From the NCBI GenBank assembly GCA_037126765.1, contig JBBCBC010000001.1, positions 28,132,804 to 28,196,803 of the forward strand: a stretch of DNA of 64,000 bases. Reading direction: 5' to 3'. Under the pieces are notes generated by a model. It ran no database searches. It saw only the letters and a program-made list of their open reading frames with translations, and was not told where the DNA came from. The first letter of the stretch is position 1. Every line of letters starts with the position of its first letter. The DNA comes from Stenogyne calaminthoides. Lineage: Eukaryota > Streptophyta > Magnoliopsida > Lamiales > Lamiaceae. A program made the position numbers and the translations under genes. Of the stretch, positions 32,990-43,948 are shown piece by piece.

Positions 32990-33063
32990 AATCTTGAGCA
33001 TGTTGTGAAGTTCAGGCATGATCGCATCCGTCCTATTCATATTGTAGTTCACAATGAAGCTAA
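32990..33063 (-). pseudogene. gag: Gag C-terminal piece of the outer element
   Basis: Immediately after the nested insertion (minus-strand sense) the reading gives SFIVNYNMNRTDAIMPELHN, the F..NYNMN......EL.NML motif of copia gag. Its N-terminal partner ends at 46008, on the other side of the 12.9-kb insert. Confidence 0.75.
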
Positions 33064-33068
33064 AATAT

Positions 33069-35133
33069 TGTTGGGAGATGAATTTAATAAAGAATGATTT
33101 TGATTAGATCCCAAAACCCCCCGAGGTGACATGTTCGTGATAATTTGATTAGAAAAACCCCCGAAAGATGACATCATCAGATAACCATGATAGTTGAGTC
33201 GATTCGGTTTCTCCTCTATTCGACATGTTATCGCAAAATGTATCCGAGGTAGATCGATTGGTTCTCAAGACTCGGTGAGATCGGATTCCATGTAACTTCA
33301 AGTAAATCATTGAATTCATGGCTAAGAGATATTCACCTCAAAGATGAAATCAAGACTCAAGAGAGAAACTTGATATCAAGACCAAGCAGAAACTAAGATT
33401 CAAGACTCTTGAAATCTCAAAAAGATTCAAAGATTGTGTTTCATAAGATACAGAAATCGAGAAATCAAGACTCTTGAGAAAAATCAAGAAAAAAGATGAA
33501 GACCAATATATCCCAAGCTATCTGTGAAGAATGGTTCACAAACATCGTTGACATCAACTCAAGAGAACTTTTTTGCATGCACCCTTATCCCGGCAAAAGA
33601 ATATCAAGACTCGATCATCTTGCTCAATATAAACCTCTCAATGTTCATAAGGCACTCAAAATATCTATCCAAGGATTCAATAGTCTAAAGAACGCGATTC
33701 CTTAGAAAAATAGATATTGCCTAAGACATTCTCATGATCAAAAGGAACTAAGACAAAGTGTTGTTAAGGTTATATCACTTTCGGAGATAGTGACCAAAAA
33801 GAGCCGTTTAGTTTGTCTACCTTTAACTCGAAGATAAAATCCAAAAAGCAAGAAAAACATTGTACCTTATTGACATAGATAGAACTCAGAAGCATGTCAA
33901 GAGTACTATGTTCCTAAAACCAAAAAGTGATGACCTAACACATGAAAAGTTTGCCTAAAAACGTGCTGGGAGTTTCAAACCCTAAATATACTCGCTTCAT
34001 CACACACTATAATAGAGGAAACTCACGGTTTATCTCTTCCAACGATAGGTTTTCAAGAGTGACCTTGGTGCACATTTATAAATACTTGTGACCCTCTACA
34101 TTGAAGGTCACGGAAATTTGTAAGCAACTTAAGAGCTCAAACTTATTATGTTCAAGTTGAAGCACCTCGAAAACCCAAGAATTTCCCAAGTGATTTATAT
34201 CTTAGAGAGCTCATTTCACTAAACCTAGCTTTATAAGATATATCGAAAGCTTAGTCGAGATATCCTAGCCTTTGCATTGTTCTTAATTGTAAAGGATATC
34301 TCATCCTAGTTGAAACCAACCAAGAAACCCCAAAACCCTTTGTAAGGTAGTTTGAGTGTGATTGTTGGTGAGTTGGAGTTATAAAGAGTTAGTAAACTAC
34401 ATTGAGGTAGTCGAAAAACTCTAGAGAAGAAGTGAGTAAACTATCTTGGATAGTGAAAAGCTTGTGTGTGTTTGAGTAAGTAAACTACAGAGGTAGTCGA
34501 TAAGCTCAAAATAGAAAGGTTAGTAAACCCCCGTAGTCGAAAACCTTAGGAGGTGATTAGTGAATTTCTCTGAAGAGTCAGAAAGAGTGGACGTAGGAGC
34601 TTGAGTCTCTGAACCACTATAACTTGCTGTGTTATTTGCTTTCTGTATTGCTTTGATTAACTGTTGCATATCTTAAACTGAAAGCATATTTTCACTGATA
34701 TTCAGTTGGAATCAATCCACTGAGGCTGCATATAACCGAATCACAACCTAATCACTATTCCATTAAAAGGAAAGGTTTTCAAAGAAAAGCTTAAAACGCA
34801 GTATAAACTAAGGGGCCAACCATTCCCGACATCCGAGTAGCTAGAACAGATAGTTACCAAACCGAACTTACTCTTTCCGAGGGTTCAAAAGTTAGTTATC
34901 CGATCTAAGCGACTTCAGATCTCTAAAACTCGAGATCGATTGGGATTATCCGAGGTATCCGAAAGCGAACCGGATCACCGCCTCGGGTAGACTTTGACTC
35001 GAGAGCGATTTGTGCTTCAGACCAAATCATCGACAACAACGACCCAAGTGACCTCGGTAAAGAAAAGTTTTAAAATCATTGAACACGTGTATTCCCCCAT
35101 ACACATGTAAGACCCGTTACACCGGGACCAACA
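33069..35133 (+). repeat. 5' LTR of the nested SIRE-like element
   Basis: It is 2,065 bp, TG...CA. It holds a promoter-like block at about 34586-34625 (GAGTGGACGTAGGAGC ... CTGAACCACTATAAC). It differs from 43949-46002 mainly where CAG stands in one copy and CG, CAAG or CGA in the other. The 33496-33705 frame is not preserved in the second copy. Confidence 0.9.
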
Positions 35134-35249
35134 AGTTAATCGAGCAAAGGTTCAACTTGACCACTCTTTGTTGACCAAAGTCTTATTTGCTAAAAATACT
35201 TGTGGTCTATCTAAACAGATCTTATTTGTTTGAATTCTTAAAAGACTCG

Positions 35250-36097
35250 TTACAAAATGTCTTCTAAGAAACTTCCCATGTTCTCGATGAGAGAACTATG
35301 ATTTATGGAGATCGAGAATGCGAAGCTCACCAGATATTCTAAGCATGAACGATATGTGGAGAATGGTCTCTGAAGGGTCATTCCAATTTCTTGTGGTGAA
35401 TCCCGAGGAATATAAAATGAGAGAAATGATCCCCAAAAAAGAAGAAGTCCGATGACCAACTTACTCTGAGAGAGAGAGTTAGTTAATCTAGACTATATTG
35501 CTAAAGACACACTATACTGATCAATTGATGATGGTGTGATGGGAATGATTTCTCAATGTAATAACTGCAAAAAGAAATTTGGGATACACTAGGCAAAAAA
35601 AAGATCATATCATGAAAACAAACTTCCAATTGCAATTGGAAAGTTTGATAGTTTTGAAATGGAAGAAGGTGAATCTATAGACAAATTGGAAGTCGATTCA
35701 CTAGCATTATGAATGATCCTAATGCACTTGGAAAGAAATATCCACGAGAGAAAGTGGCATTGAAAATTCTTAGAGGTCTTTTCTAAGAAATGGGATATTC
35801 ATGCTTGGTGATTGAAAACACCAAAAATATTGATTCAATGCCGCATCAACAAGTCTTCTCTCGAAATTTGAAAGCTTTATGAGTTTGTTATTGATAAGAA
35901 ATCAAACTTATTATCAAAGATGATTCATCATCTAGTAAAAATGTGATTTTTCAAGGCCAATTAAAACACACTAAAACTAGAGAGTTCGAGAACTCCTTAT
36001 CTAAAAATCGGGATGATATCCTTGAGGATAAGCTAAATTGTAAAGGATATCTCATCCTAAGGAGGTTTGAAAAGACTTAATAAACCCCATATGGAAA
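35250..36097 (+). pseudogene. gag: Gag N-terminal part of the nested element
   Basis: Short frames give the gag pattern: ESIDKLE-like DGESIDE, NDPNALGKKYPREKVALKIL and a KKWDIHAW-like RG(L)..KWD block, then QVFSRNLKAL near 35870-35885. This is the same SIRE-type gag as at 14952-15714. The frame breaks repeatedly, and CAG/CTG are rare here, so some breaks may be sequence errors. The solo LTR at 36098 cuts the gene before its zinc knuckle. Confidence 0.6.
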
Positions 36098-37545
36098 TGT
36101 TGGATATTTTAGTTTTGATGAATTATGCCAAAACATTATCAACTTGTGTTATTGAAGTTAATTTACGATAACAAGTTGAGGGGGTCGAGAGAACAAATTG
36201 AGGGGAACTCAGTAAACTATCTTGATAGTCGAGATCAAAGTGGTCAGTAGACGAGACCGTAAACCGATGAGGATGAGTTCCGGTTAAACCGATGAGTCTC
36301 AAAAAAGAAAGGAGAAGATAAACTACCGAGGTAGAGACCGCAAAATGACCGGATCGTAAGAGAAGGTGATTAAGAGGAATTTCTCGACGAGATCGAAGAT
36401 CGAGATCGATAAAGATGAAAGCAGATGGTCAAGATCGACGTGGTTGAGACCACTATAACCTCGATATGCTAACCAAATATGCTAACGATGAACTAATCGA
36501 CGCAGATTAACCGGAGATATCTTAAACGAAAAGCATATTTTCCGATTATGATATTCGATTGAATCAAGAAACCAGAGTCAAAACCGTAAATATATAATCG
36601 TAATCAAGTCATAATCATGTTCCATTAGAATCGAAGGTTTTCGATGATCGCTTAAAACGAAAAGTATAAACTAAGGGGTCAATTGTTCCGCAAGACAAGA
36701 AGAATCGACCCAGACTCAGATAGTTACCAAACCGAACGCACAAGGTCCGAGGGTTCAAGAGAAGTTAGTTATCAAGGCTAAGGCTCGATAGACTCTGGCT
36801 CGAAACTCAAGACTCGGATTCCAAGGCGAGGAATCTGGAGGAATATAGCCAGATCAATCACCGACGCGGACCAATGAGAGGAAGACAACCAAATGGAAAA
36901 GTCCAAATCATCGAGAGAAATAAGTATGGATTTGATGTGATTCTCTCCAATCGGTAAAAATTCAAATTTTAAAATAAAACACAAGTTCTTCCTTCATTAT
37001 CAAGGTGAAAGCGGAAATGAGAAGATAGCAACGATCCGGTGAGAGCCAAAGAGAAGTTAAGCTTTCCCACCCTAGAACACAAGTCTATAGATATACAAAT
37101 ATATTCAAAGAGTGTTCTAGAACCCAACCTAAGCAACCCACGATGTATCTTAAGCTTAGAGAGATTTTCCCAACCTTAGCATTGAGTGTGAGCTCGGTAA
37201 ATATCTATAGGCAATCCCGTGGAGGGTGATAAGTCCCGTTTGAGTGAGAGCTCGTTAAATATCTAGAGGCGAACCCGAGAGGGTGATAAGTCCCGTTGAA
37301 GGAATTTCCCTAGAGAGGGAGAGTGGATGTAGGACTGGTTGTCCGAACCACTATAAATTGTTGTGTTCTTTATTGCTTTATGTTCTTATATTGTCATATG
37401 CATTCGATTATAAGCAAAACAACACACATGAGCTCCAAAGTTTAAAAATTGGAAACACTCTACCCTCACCCCTGTTTTTATATGCATCGAACTGAAATGT
37501 TTCGCTTCCGCACGCGCAAAATGGGTTTTCCAATCGGGTCTAACA
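36098..37545 (+). mobile_element. Solo LTR inside the nested element's gag
   Basis: It begins TGTTGGATATTTTAGTTTTG and ends GGGTCTAACA, with a perfect target duplication GGAAA at 36093-36097 and 37546-37550. There is no interior sequence, so it arose by recombination between two LTRs after insertion. A second solo LTR of the same family lies inverted at 53376-54998. The promoter-like block GAGTGGATGTAGGAC ... GAACCACTATAAATT is at about 37321-37368. Confidence 0.93.
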
Positions 37546-37550
37546 GGAAA

Positions 37551-39110
37551 GTATAAAAACTATTACAGGAATCACAGGTACCAGAAGAAAGCTGAGGACA
37601 AACCAACTGAAAAGAGAAAAGACCTGAAAGCTGAAGGATCTTTATCCAAAAGGAAAGACTCAAAGTCTAAAGAAGAAAGTGATCAGGATGATGATGCCAA
37701 CAGATGCTATAACTGCCAGAAGAAAGGTCATTTTCAGTATGATTATCCAGACCTGAGTGCTAAGGAGAGACGAGAAAGGCAAGCTAAAAGAGACAAGAAG
37801 TTCTCCAACAAGAAGGCTATGATTGCAGAAGAAGAACATTCTGAGGAAGGATCTAGCTCTTCAGAAGAAATGTGCTCAGAAAGTGACAGTGATAACATCT
37901 GTCTCATGGCTGTAGGAGAGGTAAGTTCTTCTATCTCTGTTGTTGCTCCTACACAAGCACAAGAGTTATCAAGTTCTACTGTAAACAGTCAATTTGACCT
38001 GATGGATTCTTTTGAGAGTCTTATGAAGGATTATGCTGTTTTACAAGAACTGCTGAATGAAACTCAAGAGCAGAACAAAGAACTGACTGCTGAGAATCTA
38101 AAGTGGAAAAACTCTAGTAATACTGAGATCACTTCTCAATTGATGGGAACTACTGATGAACTGGATGTTCTGAAAGTACAACTCTCAGAAAAAGAGAAGT
38201 TGATAGTGACCCTAACTGAAAAACTCGAGAAATCCACTGAAGAGATTCAGCTGATCAGAACTAAGTTCAATGACCTCTCTGAGAAGCATGAAACTCTACA
38301 GAAATGTGAGGATAGTCGCAGAAGAAGCTAACTCTATTGAATACTGCATCTAAAGTAATAGATGAAATTCAGAGTTATCAGAGACCTGCCACTATAAAAT
38401 CTGGATTGGGATACATTCCAGGGGGAACCTCACAAGGTCATTTGAATGCTGCATCAAGTAGCAAAAAGACAATCTTTGTTAAACTAGTGGCACCTACACT
38501 TCGAACTGAAGAAATGCCCAAGGTGTTAGACAAGGGAAAATGACCTATGGTTCCAATAAAACTGAATGATCAGGTAAGAAAGCCCAAACCTCAGGTGAAG
38601 GCTAGAATACCTGACCACTCAGTAGGAAAATTTCAGGCAAGTACTTCGAAGCCTCAGGCTAAGAATGCAAACCTGAAAGGATCTGCACTGAACCAGCAGA
38701 GGAATCTTCAGAAGAGAAACACTCAGCAGAGACATTCTCAACTGAAGAGACCAAGTCCTCAAATTACTGAAAGACCCCAATTTCAGTACAGACAACCTAA
38801 GCCCCACTTGCCTAAGGGTAAAGGTTACCTGAACCCGAGTCAACAAAGATTCAGACCAGCTGCACAGATGCCAAAGCAATGGAACAAAAGGCCTGCACCA
38901 AAGAAAAACTCTAAGGCTCATGTTCATGCTAAGGCTAGCACTCATACACAGGATACTGCTAAGGCACCCAGAGTAGTAAATGTGTATGTAGATGTATATG
39001 GAAGACAAATTAGCCACTCTACAATAATTAGAGTTGTGAGACAGATTTGGATTCCAAAAGGTACAGCTAACCTGGTAGGACCCTATACCAAATGGGTACC
39101 ACAGATCTAA
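37551..39110 (+). pseudogene. gag: Gag C-terminus with zinc knuckle and gag-pol linker
   Basis: It resumes directly after the solo LTR. A basic segment (RKDLKAEGSLSKRKDSKSKE) is followed at about 37690-37755 by RCYNCQKKGHFQYDYPD. This is a CCHC knuckle in which the final Cys has become Asp, so metal binding would be impaired. Next is an acidic, Ser-rich stretch and a long coiled coil (37990-38320, e.g. TDELDVLKVQLSEKEKLI). A stop at 38329-38331 and two shifts lead to a basic Pro/Gln-rich linker. It ends in RQIWIPKGTANLVGPYTKWV, the word that precedes protease in SIRE-type copia. Protease itself is absent. Confidence 0.75.
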
Positions 39111-39218
39111 TCTGTTTTTCAGGTAAACAGAAAATGGCACTGAGCTGAATGAAGACATCATTAGCCCTGTTGAAAGAAGATCTGAGATGTCATTGTTGGA
39201 ATATGAATTTCCTTCATG

Positions 39219-39398
39219 GACTTCAGGAGAAATCAAACTGAAGAAGGAACTTCATCAGAGATCATATTGAAAAAGGACATCAGGATGGAGAAAATTCATA
39301 CTGATAAGCAGAAAGTTGATATCTTGACTAAACCTTTGGCTGAATCAAGATTTCAGGAACTATCAGTAGAATTAGGGATGTTGGATCCAGGTGTATAG
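39219..39398 (+). pseudogene. C-terminal remnant of copia RNase H (nested element)
   Basis: An open frame gives IILKKDIRMEKIHTDKQKVD, then ILTKPLAESRFQELSVELGM. This is the conserved end of copia pol (IHT..Q.AD..TKPL....F..L...LG(M/L)). All upstream pol domains are missing, so the deletion joined the gag-pol linker to this tail. Confidence 0.88.
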
Positions 39399-39399
39399 A

Positions 39400-40020
39400 G
39401 TAAATCTGAAAAATTGAAGGTTTTCAGATGCATGAAGTTTTCTCGAGATTCTACCGAGAAACTCGTGATAAAATTGGAAAATACCGAATCGAGTCTCGAA
39501 ACTCAAGTGTGTCTTGAAGGTCAAGACTCAAGATCATATTGAACCCGCTTCAAGACTCGATCATCATCGACATTTTATCAAGGTCAATACTCAGTAAGAC
39601 TGATAGAGGGAAATTAGTCTGAAGAAGTAATGACTCATGCAACTCATTTATTGCTTAAGTAAAACTCAGTAATCATTAGCAATAAATAGCATAACACCTG
39701 AAGAGAATGTTTTGGGTGGGATCTTTGAAATTCCAAGGAAGGTCAACAGTCATTAAATGCTCTGTTGCTTTTAATCACCAATGAGGTTAAATTGGCGGCT
39801 TACTTTTCGTGAGAGTCCTTTCGCATACCCCGATTAACCGGTGGATTAATCTTAACCGTTGATTTTAATTAATCACACGACTTCCCACGAATCGGTTTAT
39901 ATATTCTTTTGGAAGCCATTCAAGCCATTTTTATAAACCCTCGTTCCCAAAATCACTCTGCAAATAAAATCCCCTTTGCCCAGAAAATCTTCATCACTCG
40001 AAACCCTAAACCTTCAAATC
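39400..40020 (+). other. Spacer between pol tail and extra ORF
   Basis: Non-coding. 39430-39570 is poor in CAG/CTG and full of CTCGA-type words. TATATATTCTTTTGG near 39898 could be a TATA-like element for the downstream ORF. Confidence 0.4.
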
Positions 40021-40026
40021 TTCAAA

Positions 40027-43000
40027 ATGACTCTATCCATATTCGACAGATTGGCTGAAACCAATAAGCCATGGTATGAGTACGTTGTTTCACTGGAGAG
40101 TACATCCAATGCAAAACATGAAGAAGAGGCGCTTCATTTGATTCGTTTATGAATCGACGAACCTCATCGCAGTTTAATCGGAGGTGGAATACTCGCGAGA
40201 GGTAATAGAGTTTGTCTCTAATATGGAAATAGATGAGGATGATAATATTGAGTCCAAGATTTCTGTTTTTGCATTTAGAGCATACATCGAAGTATGTAGA
40301 TTTTGTTTGGGAGCTGTACATAGTCCCTCGAAATTTAAATGATGTTTTTGAGTTGTGCGATAGGGGAGATGATCCCACTTTGTATATGTTAGGTCGGGAG
40401 CAAGAATATCTTGATAGGATTACTGAGAATCCTGTTAAGTTTGAGGCGACCTTACATAAACGGCATTTAAAGCCAAAATACAGAGTGTTGATGGATATTA
40501 TCAGTAAGTGCATTATGAGTCGATCGGGGAGCTTTGAGCAGATTAGCACTCCCAAACTCCGATTGATGGCGTCGATTGAGGACTCACCCACCAAGGATTT
40601 CAACTGGCTGAAGTATCTAATCAAGGTGGTGAGTGAGCAAGCCAAGGTCATAAAAAATGAGGATGGTGCAATATCAATCAAAGGCAAGATACTCCATGCC
40701 ACCAAAATAGCCTTTATTTTGGAGATGTGCCGAGATGAGGAGGACATCTTTGCCAACACTACTCCATTCCCTAAGTCCAAGGTGATGTTCAAGCCTATTG
40801 CTGCAAAAAAGACTATACGAGAGAAGAAAGAAAAGAAGGTGGAATCACCTATTTCTGCTGCTACTGAAGAAGCCCAAAAAGCCAGGGGGAAGGCTTTGTT
40901 GGAGGCCAAGAAGGAGCAGGGTGAAAAATTGAAGAAGCAAAAGACCCTTGCTCCAAAGCGCAAAAGAATGGTGGTTCTCACTGATGATGAGGAGGAGAGT
41001 GATGCTGAGGAGATTCAACCTGAGGGCCAACAAGCTCAGGAATCGCCTTTACATGTATTGGCTCAGGTTATCTCAACGGCACAAACACAGGAGCAAACTG
41101 AGGAGCAAGTCTTCTCTGAGGTTCTTGAGACGTCATTAAGCTCTGACAAGTTCTCTCAAGAAATATTCCAGGACCTCGGACCTCGAGCAAGTCTGATTCT
41201 GGCGAGGAAGCACACCTTTCGAACCTCGAAATCGCTCAGGATCCTGCTAAGAAGTGCACCTTTCGACCTCGAGCAAACTCAGATTCTCTGTTGGCGAGGC
41301 CCGGCTCGCACCTCGAACCAATTCCTATTCGGGACCGAGGAGTCGCCGCCCAACCCTCGAGAATTTCTTTGAGCCTCGAGAGCCGATGACCATTGATGAG
41401 CTCCTGAGTGATCTATTGCTTGATCCTTCAGCAGACTTTTCTACTGAACCTGAGAGCCCGATGCTCAAGAAGGGTGAAGCTGAAGAGACCGAATGGCGAA
41501 GCAAGGGGGAACGGTTCATTCTAGACCGCTACCCTGAGCTTAGCTCATTCCCTGACCTCCAAGACATCTTCTTGATTGAGGTCAATCTGCTCTCATCCTC
41601 AACCGATTCTTCCCCCAAATGCTCAACATAGCTTCATTTAGAGGCGAAGACTGGTGGAACGAGGAAACAACTTTTCTGACTGAATTCTCAGGATTCAGAA
41701 AAACCAAGCTCAGGATGAAAATTTCTGATTTTGATGTGCTGGTGAAAAAGAAAGTTGCTGAGAGGAAGATTGCTGAAGTTGGTGCCCCGAGCTCCAAAGA
41801 TAAATCTCAAGATGGGGACCAACAAGGGGATGATGAGGGTCAATCTCAGATGGAGAAAGACTTAACTGATGCTGAAGAGCCTGCTGTCGAACATCCTCGG
41901 ACCGGGTTAGCCTTCGTAACTTTTTGCACTATTAACAATTATTTATCAAGTACCTATCTTTAAATCTGCATGTCCGATATGCGATCGAGGCTCAGTGGAC
42001 ACCCAAGCTCGGGGTGATGTTTGGCTCGTGTTCGGGGATCGAGACTCAGTCAAACGACCACTCGGAGAGACACAACCAGATATCATATGCTCCCCGAGAT
42101 TGATCTCACCCCTGTGATGGAGAAGTTGGAGAAGGTTGAGTCAATCCTGAACAAAGTTGCTCAGATGGAGGAGGTATTGGCCAACCAAAGTCAGAAGTTG
42201 GAAAGCTTGAGTTCTTCTTCGGACACGGTGCAACTTCGTAACACTCGATCGAGAAGTCGACCTCCATGGAAGGACAATTAGAAGAGAAGATGGAGGGGTC
42301 AAAGCCGAAGCTAAATCAGAGTCGGGTTTGAGCATCAGAGCAAACCGAATCTCTTGAAGCTAAATTGGCAGAGAAGAATGAGATCTTTGGTGAAGAATGT
42401 CTTGTTGAGGAGATGAGCTCAATGCTCATGGCCAAAATGATGAGACATGTTCAAGGAAGCTCTCTAGCCAATTTGCTCATCTTTTCTGAAGAATTCTCAG
42501 TGGCGAAGAACCACCTAAGGAGGCTCAAAGAGGAGCAGGATTAGTTAAGGGGAGGTGCGAGTGTCGATGAAAGAGCAAAGATCATATGGACACAAAGACT
42601 TCCTCCGCTTCTCGCCTAAGTATGGTTCCAAGAAAGGGGAAAGACCTGGAGCTGATCTGAGAGAGTTATTGGAACATACTTTGAGAGGCAAGACTATCAA
42701 GGAGGCAGAGAAGAAAATCATTGTTGAAGCCATGAAAGAAGTCGAAGCCACTGAGAAGCTTAAGTTCAGAAAGGTGGAAGAGAAACTGGGTGGTAGGAGA
42801 ATTGGGACAAGCCAAGCCGGAGCTGAATTGCCCATCAAAAGAAAGGCAGTGGAGTTTGAAGAGCCTGAGGGCAAAAGAGCTAAGGCTTCTAAGCCAATTC
42901 AGAGAAAGTTAATCCTGGATATTGAAGAATCTGAGGAAGTGCCACAGAAGAAGGTCTTCAATACCAGAAGTGCTCTGAAATCACTCCAAATTGAGCAAGC

Positions 43001-43551
43001 TAAGAAAACTGTTGTTTCTGTTTCTGGTGTGCCCGTGATCAGAAAGAAGATGGAAGAAGAGCAGAAGAGAATGAGTGGTTTCAAGAAATTTGCAAGCAAG
43101 AGGAGAGGGAACACAAAAGCACAGAAATGGCCGCATGTTGACAAGTGGATGCCAATCCAGTTCAACGATGCATGAGAAGAAATCAAGAGAACTTTTTGGT
43201 TCTACTATGATGTGCTCAGAGAATGGAGAGGGGAGAGCTCAGATCCCAATGAGGCTTTCATTGACTATCTCCTGACCTTTTATCCGAAGTATCTTCAAAG
43301 TTGGATCAATATTGCGGATGAAGGAAAGGTTCAGATAAACGCCCCTGGTCCATACTCATACCCTCCTCCTAGGCTGTAGAATGGCTTGGTGAATGAAAAA
43401 GCCATTTCTCAGGAGATTTCTCAGTACGCCATTCAGTTGGGCCTGACAGGGAACAATCCTGATATCATTAAAGAGAGAGATGCGCTGAAGAGAAGATATT
43501 ATGGAATGTTCAACCTTGAAGTGCCTGCTGATGAGGTGAAAGATCAGAACT
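40027..43551 (+). pseudogene. SIRE-type 3' extra ORF (env-like position), frameshifted
   Basis: It starts MTLSIFDRLAETNKPWYEYV at 40027 and stops at 40150-40152. The longest piece (about 40233-41372) contains KYRVLMDIISKCIMSRSGSF, then KLRLMASIEDSPTKDFNWLK, recalling plant retroelement proteins of unknown function with an LKPEYR...RTGS...(N)W pattern. A highly charged Lys/Glu region follows. Further pieces lie at 41254-41963, 42021-42281 and 42555-43175. The last, to 43551, holds NEAFIDYLLTFYPKYLQSW and LKRRYYGMFNLEVP. I see no signal peptide, membrane segment or catalytic motif. By position it matches the additional ORF of SIRE/Maximus elements. Whether it is an envelope, a chaperone or something else cannot be told. 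Confidence 0.6.
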
Positions 43552-43934
43552 GAAGAGCCCGAGCAGAAGAGCAAAAGAAGACTGAAGATCAAGACTTAGA
43601 AGATTCATGTAATCCTTTATCTTTTTGTCTTTTTGATTTTGTTTTTCAGATAAGTTCGTTGTAATTTGTAACTGTCTACCATTCATCAATGAAACTTTAT
43701 CATTTATGCTCAAAAGATAATATCTCATTATCTTAATTTACATGTCTTTACTTTTGATATGCCTGAATGATTGTCTCTGAGGAAATTGTTGGGAGACTTA
43801 TTGTTTGGTGATGAAATTGTTGGGAAATTCATTACTGAAGAAATTGTTGGGAGGTATACCAATCTTGTAATAGGAAAAACTGAAACCTGAGTATAGGTTA
43901 AGTGTTTTGTAACAAGATAGGTTTTGGCATCATC

Positions 43935-43948
43935 AAAAAGGGGGAAAT
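43935..43948 (+). other. Polypurine tract of the nested element
   Basis: AAAAAGGGGGAAAT immediately precedes the 3' LTR at 43949. Confidence 0.85.

Noticed and set aside
38619..39236. 205-codon minus-strand frame
   Set aside because: Antisense of the Pro/Gln-rich gag-pol linker; Leu/Ser-rich low complexity.
40022..40981. 319-codon minus-strand frame
   Set aside because: Antisense shadow of the SIRE-type extra ORF on the plus strand, which has the better protein composition and the correct element orientation.
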